The notes beneath the pieces are model-generated. The model saw only the letters and a list, made by a program, of their open reading frames with translations. It did not search any database and had not been told where the DNA came from. Shown in pieces: positions 21,758-32,203 of a stretch of DNA of 64,000 nt. Numbering within the stretch: position 1 is the stretch's first letter; each line of letters opens with the position of its first letter. The position numbers and the translations under genes are program-made. The stretch lies in assembly GCA_958510825.1 (NCBI GenBank), contig OY294045.1, positions 5,569,916-5,633,915 of the forward strand. Reading direction: 5' to 3'. The DNA is from Brachypterus glaber (Eukaryota; Arthropoda; Insecta; Coleoptera; Kateretidae).

Positions 21758-21906
21758 GTGAAAAAAATACTATATTTTCCACGTGAGTGAAGATTTAACA
21801 TTTTAGACCGCGTCTTGCGGGCTTCGCGCTAGCGCGCTCATCCCGCAATTTGACGCAGGTCAAAAATGTTAAACTTCTCTCACTTGGTAAATAATATACT
21901 ATTTCT
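21758..21906. repeat. Hairpin element H5 with GC-rich tip
   Basis: Arms 21758-21814 and 21852-21906 share ATACTATATTTTCCA-type sequence, GTGAGTGAAG/CTTCTCTCAC and TTTAACATTTT/AAAAATGTTAAA. The tip contains TTGCGGG...CCCGCAA enclosing CGCGCTAGCGCG. The GTAGTGAAAAAA at its left edge also borders the H7 region (49299 and about 49730). Confidence 0.75.
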
Positions 21907-21949
21907 TTGCTGGATATAACCTGTATATTAAAATTGCAGTTATCATACT

Positions 21950-22275
21950 ATTCAGAGCGCAACGATAGAATAGTATTATACGGTAGTTTCGAATTTTCCA
22001 AAATCGCCAAAAAACTTCTCAGACAAAAAATTCTTGGATAAAAATGTGTTTCATGAAAAAAACTTTGAAAATATCCGTCTGTCCGTCTGTCTGTCCGTCC
22101 GTCCGATGTCACGATTTTTGTGGACACGATAACTCCAGAACGAATTATCTGATACACCCAATTTTCAAGAAAAAACAAGTTCTATGAGAGGATGACCCTA
22201 TTATTTTTTTGAAAGTAATCCTCCCAAAAACAAAAAAGTTATTAGGGGTTAAACTTTTTAAAAAATAAAAAACTA
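21950..22275 (+). repeat. Repeat R5, copy 1 (TCCGTCTGTC / GACACGATAACTC family)
   Basis: Shares GTATTATACGGTAGTTTC, a TCCGTCTGTCCGTCTGTCTG run, ATGTCACGATTTTTGT and GACACGATAACTC with 48092-48400. Repeats with a (CTGT)n run followed by GACACGATAACTC are widespread in arthropods. The class is uncertain. Confidence 0.65.
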
Positions 22276-23214
22276 TCATTTAATTTTTTTTATTTTTCCT
22301 TTTTTGAAAAAAAAAGCTTTTTTTAAAAAAAACTGCTAAATTTTTTTATTTTAATTTTTATTTTGGAACAAAATTTTTTGGATTTTGGGAATTTTGGGAA
22401 AATGTAATGTACTATTTACTGTGAATAGTATATAATTTTTATTTTTTTATTTTTTTTTTTTTATCAAATTATTTCTTTAATTAAATACATGTTAAAGTAA
22501 ACTTAATATATAATAGTATATAATGGAATGCGTGGCATTACATATCTTGACGGCTTGTTATAACATAATAATTGTAACACGGTCCAGGTATCAGGTGTTA
22601 TGTAAAATAAAGCAATTAAGTGCTTTTGTTTTTTATCCATTTAAAAACAGTTTATTTACGAAATATTTTTTAACGCAATGTAAAATTTTAACACTTTTTT
22701 AAGCAATATTAATTTAATTACAAAAAACTAAAACTAAAAACTAGTTAATAAATTTTTATTAGTGCTGCGAAAAAAATAACTTAAGTGCTTTTGTTCTATT
22801 TGTCCAACGAGTTCTTGCCAAAAATAATAGTTTTGTCCCGTTGTCCCCCTTGCCCCTTCCCAATTAAAACGTTTTAACGTAACGCAAACTACACAGGTCC
22901 TGAATCGTTTGACAATAGTTTTTCCTACGGACGTGCGAAAAAGTTACTTTTCCGCATTAGTGCGGAACAGTAAAAAAATCCTAATATCTGGAAGTTTTAG
23001 TGTCAAAATGTGGCATTATTTCCATAGCAAAGAAAAGCAACTATCTGTTTTGATCTGAGTTTTATTCCGTCTGCTTTTTTAAAGCTGTACATTTTATTAA
23101 ATATAATGGATTACATGGAAGAAGATATTTATTACTGATAGTATAATGGCGATTTCTCCCGTTAGATTAGACAGCGCAAAAGTTCTACCCAAAAAGGATA
23201 GAAGACATACATAC
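22276..23214. other. AT-rich sequence with poly-T/poly-A tracts, no gene
   Basis: Long homopolymer runs at 22270-22460. A short palindrome TTCCGCATTAGTGCGGAA lies near 22950. Nothing coding. Confidence 0.4.
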
Positions 23215-23303
23215 ACTCCCACTTCCACCCAACCAAACAAATTCTGTATTTGTTCTTTGTTGAACAAATACAATATTTACTTGGCCGGGCGAAAAGTGTA
23301 ACT
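23215..23303. repeat. Hairpin, copy 1 of a paired family
   Basis: Left arm CAACCAAACAAATTCTGTAT then TTGTTC; right arm GAACAAATACAATATTTACT then TGGCCGGGCG. The arms are imperfectly complementary over about 40 bp. It is homologous to the hairpin at 23403-23494. Confidence 0.6.
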
Positions 23304-23402
23304 ATATTATTTTTATTAAAGAAAGTACTGGCGCCATCTATATTTTAGTAGAATTATCTTATTCTACAGATTCACATTAGCTATGTTCGTTCGTGCCGCT
23401 CA

Positions 23403-23494
23403 GTGCTACACTTTCCGGCTAACCAAATAAATACTGTATTTGTTGTATAAAAAACAAATACAGTATTTATTTGGTTGGCTGGAAAATGTAGCAC
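23403..23494. repeat. Long-stem hairpin, copy 2 of a paired family
   Basis: The 42-nt arms (23403-23444 and 23453-23494) differ at three positions. As RNA, two of these become G-U wobbles and one a C-A mismatch. The loop is about 8 nt. The size resembles a microRNA precursor or a minimal MITE. The homologous copy 190 bp upstream argues for a repeat. Confidence 0.7.
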
Positions 23495-23644
23495 AAATGA
23501 GATAGAGATAGGGTAGACGTCTTTTGTTTCATAATTCTAGTTGTAGAGAGCTCCATTGGAGCTGCAAATAAAGTAAGAATAAACCTTTTGATTTTTGGGG
23601 AATAGGGCTTTGGATCTGACTAAAATTGTTACCTAATTTTGCTG

Positions 23645-23700
23645 TGACGTTTCGACGATGGATTTTCGTCGTTTTCGAACAGAGAATTAAAGCCAAAGAT
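23645..23700 (-). repeat. Penelope-like terminal motif (relic)
   Basis: On the minus strand GTTCGAAAACGACGAAAA then TCGTCGAAACGTCAC. Stem CGACGA/TCGTCG (23653-23658, 23666-23671) is followed by GAAACGTC, the arrangement common at Penelope ends in arthropods. No coding remnant beside it. Confidence 0.5.
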
Positions 23701-24640
23701 TAGTCATTGTCACAAAACAATCACATAAACAAAACATTATTTAAACAAATAAATAACAGTTGAAAAATAAAATTAAGACAGTGTACTCTTCTATACGCAG
23801 CAACCGAACCTACTAGATATTATTATGCGTTGTCTGCTTATGCAAGCCTGTGGATATGCCTTTACTCAAAATAATGTGGCAGAAATAAGTGAATTATTTT
23901 AAAATTTGTAATTTAAATTATTATTATTTAATTATTTAATTAAAAAAAAAAAAGCGCTAGGTTTTTTTTTTAATTTTTGCCCAAAATGCCTAACTAAAAA
24001 TAAAAATAAAAATCTAAAAAGCTATAGTGTAATGTTTAAGGCGGTGCCGTGAATTAGCTATAAGTCGTACAATAAAAAACATAAAACAAAAAATGTAACA
24101 AAAAATGTCCTCTTTATTTTTATACAGAACATTTTTTGTCCTAGGATGCACCGATCTTGAGATATTTTGATAGTTCCATTTTTTGTGAAAAATTTGTTAA
24201 AAAAATTACAGTTCCAAATCGAGTTCAAAGTCGCAATTTTGTTTTTTATTTGCGGCTTAAACTCTACCTAATAAACCGAAAATCAAAACTCCCTGAATTA
24301 TTTCGAGGTAAAGCCTCTTTTATTGACCTGAAGACTGGACTATAACTGGAAATACGCCGGGTACTGAAAATAACCTTAATGAACTTTTACAGTATAAAAG
24401 GTAATGCTGAATGTTAATGTTGATTGTTAGATCAAAGTTAGAATCCAGTCCTATAAAAACGCAGAATAATTTCTTTAAATACTATCTAAAAGCCAGAAAG
24501 CGGAAAAGCATTTCTTTGCTTTAGAAATAATTGCTCCTAATTGCGAAGATTACATAATAAATTCCACAAGACTTGCTTAAATACGAAGAATCCTATTTGG
24601 GTGAGTCCACAGAAACAAAGTCCCTATAAAGTTTGGTCAC
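23701..24640. other. Spacer, nothing recognised
   Basis: AT-rich with no repeat partner noted. The small ORF 24157-24345 has no features supporting a gene. Confidence 0.4.
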
Positions 24641-24960
24641 CCTGCAGTATTAATATTTTTATTGGTGAATTTTTTAGTTCATATTTTTGATTCCCAGAAC
24701 GTAAAATTTTTTCGAGAATGGTTGGCCCTACGGTATTACAAAAAGTGTAACTTTTTGTTTGTATTTTAACCAGAAGAATCATATTTTATTAAGAATATGT
24801 CAAAAAACTACAGATAAAAAAGTTTGGGGCAAAAAAATGATATCGTCCCCCCAATTTTGCACATCCCTGTTAAAATTACCAAATAGATAAAATGATAGCC
24901 TTTATCAATTTTAAGGCATGTGCAAAAGTGTGTTTCTGTAGTTTATAGGGTTCTAGAGTA
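24641..24960 (+). repeat. Internal fragment of the palindromic P family
   Basis: Contains AAAAAAGTTTGGGGCAAAAA, a CGAGAATGGTT / CTACGGTATTAC stretch and GCACATCCCTG, matching the inner modules of P1, P2 and P3. Neither terminus is preserved. Confidence 0.5.
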
Positions 24961-25536
24961 GGATGTGTCAAAAAATCCCGAATTTTGATTTTGAAAGCAC
25001 TCTCTGGCTCAAAAGTTGCTCCTTGGTAAAAACGGTGGTTACTCAAAAATGAGCCAAATCGATTAATGTTTAGAAAAAACTGATTGTATATGCACAATTT
25101 AAGAAAAAAGTAAAAGTCATCAAGAGGGGATAAACGCCATAAAAAATTGATTTTTTTATGAAACCTTGGGGCTTTTCAGTTCGCTGAACACAAATCCGAT
25201 GTTGAAATTTTAAAAGGCAAAATGGCGGTCCCAATATGACTCTGTCTGGACTTAATTTTAAAAATTGGAGTTATTTTTACAAATTCCTAACTAAAAATTT
25301 AATGTATCGACAAAAAAATTAATTTCGAAAAAAGTCTGTCCCTGTCGCACCCATATCTGTGGAAACACCCATATGAAGAAAAAAAATGCCTAATGCAAAT
25401 TTGCATTCCATTGTTTTCCTGTTTAAATAACCTTTACTTTACTATAAATTTAAATGTCTTAAGAGTCTGAAAGTACAAGAAATGTACATGGTTGGGATGT
25501 AATATATAAGCAAATCAAGAAGTTAAGTAATTTCTA
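24961..25536. other. Spacer, nothing recognised
   Basis: No ORF of note. One block (AAAATGGCGGTCCCAATATG) shows no partner here. Confidence 0.4.
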
Positions 25537-25961
25537 CACGGAAAAAAAAAATTATAGCTAGGAGCGCTATAACACACATACCAAGCAAATTATAATCGCT
25601 TATTATATAAATACAAGGCTTTCTCTTACAATTATGGCAGTCAGTGTAAAAATTTATATGAAATACTTTAATTGTTTAGTGAATAATAAAATATAACAAA
25701 TAGTATGGCATTTATAGCTTAAATAGATTTAATTATTGTCCGTGCTAATAATTTTTATAATATAATAAAATTTCTGTAAATTTATAATAGTGCCTGTAAT
25801 AAATATAATCGTGTCTGTAATATATATAATCGTTTCCAATTTATTTTTAACATTATTAGTTATTGTGTCCCTTATAATCTATAGCTTAAATCACTATAAT
25901 TTGCCACTGTTACCAAATATCTTATAATGTATAGCGCAGAGCCCACTAATTTCTTTCCGTG
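25537..25961. mobile_element. TA-flanked short-TIR MITE (425 bp)
   Basis: Begins CACGGAAAAAAAAAATTATAG and ends TTTCTTTCCGTG, flanked by TA at 25535-25536 and 25962-25963. The interior has repeated TATAATCG/TATAGC motifs in both orientations. Non-coding. Confidence 0.6.
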
Positions 25962-25988
25962 TACTAAATACTTCTAGGTACTTGTATT

Positions 25989-26028
25989 AAGATGAAAATG
26001 TTTTAATATATTAAAACATTTTCATCTT
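25989..26028. repeat. Perfect 40-bp palindrome
   Basis: AAGATGAAAATGTTTTAATA followed immediately by its exact reverse complement, with no spacer. Located just outside the 25537-25961 MITE. Confidence 0.85.
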
Positions 26029-26251
26029 AGTAATTGTTAGCCACTTTAACTACCAGATAAATTTTAACTTTGCTTTAAAAAACTATTACTTAGATGAAAG
26101 AAAATGTGGCTTTTATTTCTTGAGAATTGCGTCAGCACTATACTTTAAAAATTCTTTGAAAATGAGTTTTTTAACTTGGATCTCTGTTCTTAACCAGAAA
26201 CCAAAAACCAAAGGTGGCTTGAAACTTTTAATCTACAGTGCGGGTCATGGA

Positions 26252-27226
26252 TGGTTCACCCAGTCATTAACATTAAACTAACTAAGAATTTGACCAATGA
26301 AATGTCAGGATTATAATTGTAATAATTATAGTTGATTGATTGATTGATTGATAAAGAGAAACAAGATGAGGATTCGTACCTCAAACACTGCGGCCACCTG
26401 AGGGCCTATTGTGTTGTTCTTGGGTCTCTTGCTAGTCAAACAGCTTCGTTTTCTTTATAAGGCTTACTAGGCTGTTTACTAGATTTGCATTGGAGAGCAT
26501 AGCTTCTGGGTTACCATTTTCCGGTTGCCGGTATCTCCAGCGATGTAGAGCCACGCAGTCAGAGAACATGAGAGGCTGTTTCCGCCTCCTCATTACACAG
26601 CCTGCATATTGGCTCATCCCTATACACACGGATGGTATGCATGTGTTTCCTCGGGTGGCAGTGACCAGTTATTAGCCCTATCACCTTCCTAAGGTGGTCC
26701 CTGCCAAGATGTAGAAGGTTCTTAGTTTGTGGACCAGCAGTTATTGCACCGCCAAGTATTAACTTGCTTTGCCTAAGTCCCGGTGCCTGACCCCACTGTA
26801 AATTTTGCTGGGATGTTATCCAGTTGGATATCCAGCTTTTTACCGTGGTTTTGGTTATGCCGGCTCAGGTACAATGTAGATTCCGTTACTTTATTGTGGT
26901 TGCTAAGGTTATCAGGTTATTTCGACAGTCCCAAACCTGTTTAGATTTGGTTTCAAAGTTAGATATGGCTTTGATTGCCGATTGACGATCAGAAAGTATG
27001 AGGATTTTCCTATTACTATAGTCCCTCCTCAAGTTCTCCCGAATAAACTTATTAATAGTATATACTTCTGCTTGACATACAGTAGCATGCCTCCCAAGAG
27101 AAAGGGATTTGTCCCATTTGACAGTTGTAATAATTATAGTTATTTCTCACAATTGGTTTTGGTTTTAACCAATTTAAAAATCCTTAAATTAGTTTAGTGT
27201 TAATGACTGGCCAGCTAGGTAAACCA
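26252..27226. mobile_element. TIR element split by a LINE insertion
   Basis: The left arm TGGTTCACCCAGTCATTAAC then ATTAAACTAA is mirrored at the right by GTTTAGTGTTAATGACTGG and GGTAAACCA. The host element itself is only about 170 bp once the LINE and one target copy are removed. It is non-coding and older than the LINE it contains. Confidence 0.6.
26334..27124 (-). pseudogene. LINE 3' end: degenerate RNase H and zinc-knuckle region
   Basis: Minus-strand reading gives an RNase H-like part (AEVYTINKFIREN, ILILSDRQSAIKAI), then WGQAPGLRQSKLI, LIGLITGHCHPRKHM and a CCHC-type knuckle CRLCNEEAETASHVL. A single-base frameshift follows, then the tail DCVALHRWRYRQPENGNPEA. Stops also interrupt the RNase H domain. 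RNase H plus this knuckle is typical of I/LOA/R1-group LINEs. The 3' end is a (TCAA)n tail at 26334-26351. Perfect 17-bp target duplications TTGTAATAATTATAGTT (26317-26333, 27125-27141) flank the fragment and prove insertion by target-primed reverse transcription. The frameshift shows it is dead. Confidence 0.85.
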
Positions 27227-27356
27227 GTCATTAGTATTTATGTTTTTCAGTTTATATTTAATTATAGTCCGTCCAATTATGATAGATAGTAGTACCCGCG
27301 TTTTTTAAGCTACATCATTGGTTAAAAACTCGTACCTTTTAACATATAAAATATTA

Positions 27357-28517
27357 ATAAACCATAGAAAAAAATGTTATCTCTCCAAAATATAAATTTA
27401 TTGTCTATTAAACAAACATTACAGCGACAATTGTTTCGACTTTTTTAACATAAAGTCATTTTCAAGCTACAAATAATGAAAAATTAGGTTGAAAATGGTA
27501 CAATTCCTTTTAGAAAAACTTACTTTTTAAATTTATAAACAAAATAACTTGAGTACACATTATTAGAAATGTCATATTGACCTTAACTCTATTATTTTTA
27601 TAAAATCTTAAAAATTTAAACAAAAAGAAAACTACAATAAGTTAAAATAAAATAAGACCTGCTAGATCAACATTATTTGCACGTAGGTCTTAACTATAAG
27701 TCCAACTTTGCCAACCATGTGTTGTGCAACAACCATGACTATGAAAATGAAGTAAGCGTTTTGCATATTTCGAGGAGCGATAGAGTTACAGATCTGCTAG
27801 AACAATTTGCCATTTTGTACAACAAAAAGTTCCATAGGGATAGGTTAGTTAATGAACAAATAGATTTTTTGAACATTTATGTTTACAATAATGTTTTAAA
27901 CGTTAGACCGGAGATTGTTGCCTGTCCCCTTACAGAGCATTGATCTTTGGAGTAAATATTTTTGTTTAAAAACTTTTCCAAAAATTTTGTTCCCTTTTTG
28001 GTTTGTTTTTGAGTTTTTGATGTGAATTTGCTGCCACCTCTTCAATTTTATTCCAATTACCAAGTTAAATATAAATTAATCTTTTTCCTTTTTTATGTTT
28101 ATCTACCCTTTTTGCAATTTAAAGATAATTCCTTTGGTCTGTTTGAAGTATAGTTTGGATTATTTTATGATAGATGTCCCAGATTTTTATTCAATTTAAA
28201 ATTTTAGATTTCATTAATTTATTTTATTTTAACTTATTATAGTTTTCTTTTTGTTTAAATTTTTAAGATTTTATAAAAATAATAGAGTTAAGGTCAGTAT
28301 GACATTTCTAATAATGTGTACTCAAGTTATTTTGTTTATAAATTTAAAAAGTAAGTTTTTCTAAAAGGAATTGTACCATTTACAACCTAATTTTTCATTA
28401 TTTGTAGCTTGAAAATGACTTTATGTTAAAAAAGTCGAAACAATTGTCGCTGTAATGTTTGTTTAATAGACAATAAATTTATATTTTGGAGAGATAACAT
28501 TTTTTTCTATGGTTTAT
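27357..28517 (+). mobile_element. Truncated Penelope-like element with inverted terminal repeats
   Basis: Left arm 27357-27655 and right arm 28222-28517 are nearly identical reverse complements of about 300 bp. The interior carries the C-terminus of a Penelope-type protein reading toward the right arm. The right arm contains GACTTT...AAAGTC followed by GAAAC (28417-28441), a hammerhead-like core. Inverted placement of the extra pLTR copy is known for Penelope elements. RT and most of GIY-YIG are missing. Confidence 0.65.
27677..27943 (+). pseudogene. Penelope-like element protein, C-terminal remnant
   Basis: About 88 residues ending in TGA. SNFANHVLCNNHDYENEVSV then LHISRSDRVTDLLEQFAI fits the segment after the GIY-YIG endonuclease in Penelope proteins (S-F-x-H, N-H, LH, then a leucine-rich helix with LLE), and LN follows near the end. 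The frame opens with TTG only by convention. The real protein would be far longer and begin upstream. No RT or GIY-YIG catalytic residues remain, so it is a relic. Call made from family knowledge, moderately sure. Confidence 0.55.
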
Positions 28518-29697
28518 TTAAATCAACTCCAATATGAGTAAGGATCAAGAATTTCTTAATTTTATATAAAATATTGTGACATTTTTTGTCTATGACAATG
28601 ATTGACGGTGGTTAAAGCTAATAAAAGAAGAGAAAGTTACATAAAAAAATGGTTATACTTAATGTTATTTTGTATGGTATTGAAAAAGCTACCTTTTTGG
28701 TTTATTCTTCATACACTCACACTAAATTAGCATATTCTAAATATTGTACAAACGTAAATTATATTGAACACAAGGAAAACGTCAAATTTTTAGGTTACAA
28801 TTACAACTTAAGGCCTATCCAGAGACTCGCGTAACAACCATTAACCATAAACAGCTATATAATTAGTTGTAAGCTTAACATTTTGATTAAAAGGTCATGT
28901 TTCTTATACTCTTCACAACAATATAACCAGAAGAGTAGCCAGTTTTAAAGAAAGTACATGCTCTACAGGGACTATACCGGGTGTCTTAGCTAACTGACTT
29001 AGCCTAAGTCATATTAATCGTTTTTGGGCTTTAACTACCGAAAATATCGCTTGAAGCCAGCTAGTACGTCATGCGCACGAAACCTTATATTTGTCCGCAT
29101 AAGGGACTTATCAAAATCTACTATATACAGGATGAAAACTAAACAATTTACAATACTAAATTTTAAAAATATTGTTATTCTTTATACACTGATCAAAAAA
29201 CGTTAAATAATAATTATTCTAAATTATTAATTTGATTTGGAATAATTATAATTTATTAATTTACTAAAATCACAATAAATTGTTTATTAGCATTACAGGT
29301 TTTAAGTACCCTCCCCCCACCCATCTTAAAATTCGAAAAAGTTGTAAATTTCATGGATTAAAAATATAAAAATTGTAATTTTAGCAGTAGTGGCAACATT
29401 TTTTTTTAGTCATCAGTCTTTTTGTGGAGGGGATAAAAGTTTTAATTTTAGTCTAAAAAAAGTTGTGATTTTTGACCTTCTGACCCCCCCCCCACCCCCC
29501 CCCCCTAAATCTTCTTCGCTACGACCCTGTGCGCAACTAAAATCAAAATAAGTTTTTGATAGTACAATGTGTACTGCAGTATGAAAGCATGAAAGAAAGT
29601 CTCGGACGAAAGGGGGCGAAATCATTCGCGCTCTCTTCTTTCCGTCAAGAGCGTTACAAGGCGTGCGTGCCTACAACGGGCACACACAATCCAAACA
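28518..29697. other. Spacer with a doubtful LINE relic and a poly-C tract
   Basis: The frame 28649-28834 ends with ENVKFLGYNYNLRP, which faintly recalls the LINE thumb motif (VKFLG), but the rest does not match. A C-rich tract lies at about 29485-29510, followed by TCGCTACGACCCTG, which looks like one hAT-MITE end. No gene. Confidence 0.35.
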
Positions 29698-29699
29698 TA

Positions 29700-30287
29700 C
29701 AGCCTGCTCCAGAACTCGCGTACAGAAATTTGAGGGTATATTAAAAACCCTCTGGAAAATATGAAAAAAATGTAAAAAAACATCCATCTTCGTTCAATTC
29801 AAAAATAAGAACGCTTTAAGTGGACCAATATAGTTGCTGATGTTAAATTACCTTTAAAAGTTGAATTTGTAGCTATGGAAGCAAATTTAATTATTGCAGG
29901 TACATATTCTGTAGGTTGACATGGTGATTAATGTGACATAAATATTTATTAATGTCAAAAAAACACCGTCGGATGGAGTGACCCTATAAAAATTGAATAT
30001 TTGATAGCCACTGTCGGTTTTGTCAAAATATAATAACCTAAAAAGATTCTAAAGTTGAAAGTCTTAAACAATGCACACGTCAACAATTAAAATGCAACCA
30101 TAGTTACTAATAAGTAGGGAAAAACTAATTTGTAGGTAATTTAACATCAGCAACAGGATTGGTCAGATTAAATAGCTTCCTTTTTAATTAGTATTGAAGA
30201 TGGATTTTTTTTGAATTTTTTTTCATATTTTCCAGAGGGTTTTTAATATACCCTCAAATTTCGGTACGCGAGTTCTGGAACAGGCTG
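29700..30287. mobile_element. Palindromic CAG...CTG element P4 (588 bp)
   Basis: Terminal inverted repeats of about 70 bp with only about two differences (CAGCCTGCTCCAGAACTCGC against CAGCCTGTTCCAGAACTCGC), continuing through GAGGGTATATTAAAAACCC. Flanked by TA (29698-29699, 30288-30289). The high arm identity suggests a fairly recent element or ongoing arm conversion. Non-coding. Probably mobilised by a Tc1/mariner-type transposase, judged from the TA target. Confidence 0.8.
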
Positions 30288-31174
30288 TATTTCCCGTAGC
30301 CACAGATCCGTGCGTAAAACTATACATGTATCTACTGTGAAGTCTGTACTATGGAATGTGAAAAATTACATGTTCATTAACATAATAATATTTTTTCTGT
30401 CAACTGTAAAAACGAAAGCTAATGCAAAATTAAAAATAAACTAACAGTAAAAATACATAATTTGCATATAAAAAAGCCTCGGGATTTAGTATTTTTATCT
30501 TCCTAAAGAACAATGAGATTCAAAACAATAAGAGTACTGAAAGCTGTAGACTGCGTACTTGTACATAAAAATTAAAAATTTGCATACACAGAGTGTATCA
30601 CAGTGATTATTTTTATTTCTGACCACGTGTTTATTTCTGTCCAATCATATTACAGTTATATCGGGAATTTTCTACTGTACAAAATTATAGTGAGAATCGC
30701 TGTAGTATTTTGTTTTTCAGTATTTCTCTTTTACAACAAGATTTCATACCTAAAACTAATTAATAATTATTATAATTAAATATGAATATATTACTATTTA
30801 TAATTATTGTTATTACTTTATTATTTACCAAAAAATACCACAAAATATTATTTTTATAAAATGTAATGACAGTTTTTATAGGTTGGCTTTTATGAACAAG
30901 TCTAGCGCAGTACCGCGCTACTCAGTACTGCGGTAAGTGACTGAACTATTGACAGAACCATAATTTGCAATTTAAAAATGGACAAAAAAAGTTTTAGTTT
31001 AGCAATTGAGAATTGAATTAAATTAACCTAATTAAAGAATATGCCTGTACAAATATTAAGATAAGTAATAAAACAATTTATCATTTTGCGATGAAAAAAA
31101 ATATAAAAGTTGGTTTGACATATTATAAATCGTTAAAAATTAAACTTAGAATTACACAGTATTCTTCGAATTAT
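30288..31174. other. Spacer with one short hairpin
   Basis: CGCAGTAC ... GTACTGCG near 30905-30932 forms a small hairpin. Otherwise AT-rich and unassigned. Confidence 0.4.
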
Positions 31175-31298
31175 CGGGAAAAATTCACAGTTTTCATTCA
31201 AATTTGCTGTCAACGGAAATAATTACTCCAGAGGCATCGCCCCGGTCGTAATTATTTCCAGACAGCAAATTTTCATGAAAACAGCAAATTTTCCCCGC
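31175..31298. repeat. Hairpin element H6
   Basis: Arms 31175-31226 and 31248-31298 share CGGGAAAA, CAGTTTTCAT, AAATTTGCTGTC and GGAAATAATTAC. The GC-rich loop (about 31227-31247) contains GGCATCGCCCCGG. Confidence 0.75.
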
Positions 31299-32203
31299 AT
31301 AATTGTCAGCCACTTGTGTAAATGAAAACAACGTATTCTCAGTATGAGTATACCTTTTTCCAAAAAAAGATTTGTTACCAAAAACGAACCAAAATATTTA
31401 TTGAAAGCGTTTTCTCCATAACTCCAAAACTAAGCATTTTTAGGCACCAGTTTGTTCAACTTTTTTACTTAAAACAAATCATTCTATAACAATCTTTTTG
31501 ACGATTTTTACTTTTATTTTTAAATAAATCCTTATATATCTCGGAAACTACCCATTTTCAAACACACGATTTTTTAATCCAAATAATCCATTATAAAACC
31601 AAAAATATTTTCAGGAGATTTAAATTTTTATAGAAAAAAATGGGCAATTCTGACACGTCATCCATTACATTATTTTTGTGGGCCTGTGTAATTATTGCCA
31701 GAAAGTAAAGCAATGATTCTTAAAAATGCTGTGTCTCACTACTATAGTTATTTTTTTAAGGTATAGTTATTTTAAACCTTCCCGCTTGTAAACAATCTCG
31801 AAATTGCCTTAGCAACGTAAGGTACGCATGCGTCGTAAGCGAAATGACTAGGCCCAATTTACACAACCGTAAAACGTTGACGTGCCATTAACGAGAACAA
31901 AACAAACTCTAAATTATTGGAATAAAAGCGATTTTATAAGCAAATTTTGTTTCTACAGGAATACAAAAGTGTTTTTAGAAACAGCTTTATCAATTCTCTT
32001 TTTTTACATCGAAACATCATAAAAACAAAGTAAGTAAACAAAAATTATAAATTTTCGTTATGTTGACACTCAAAACAAGCTACATGCTTCAGTGTAAATC
32101 GGACTTTGTGGAGTATTTTGCGGCAAATTTAAAATAACTATACCTTAAAAAAATTAACTTTACCTTTTTCTGTGTATGTTTCCAATTTAAATGAGACCCA
32201 CTA
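31299..32203. other. Spacer with a stray MITE terminus
   Basis: TTTTTGTGGGCCTGTGTAA near 31675 matches the end of the Tourist-like element at 55853-56413. Its partner terminus is not seen here. Nothing coding. Confidence 0.4.

Noticed and set aside
28649..28834. LINE reverse transcriptase fragment
   Set aside because: Only VKFLG resembles the thumb motif. The rest does not align convincingly.
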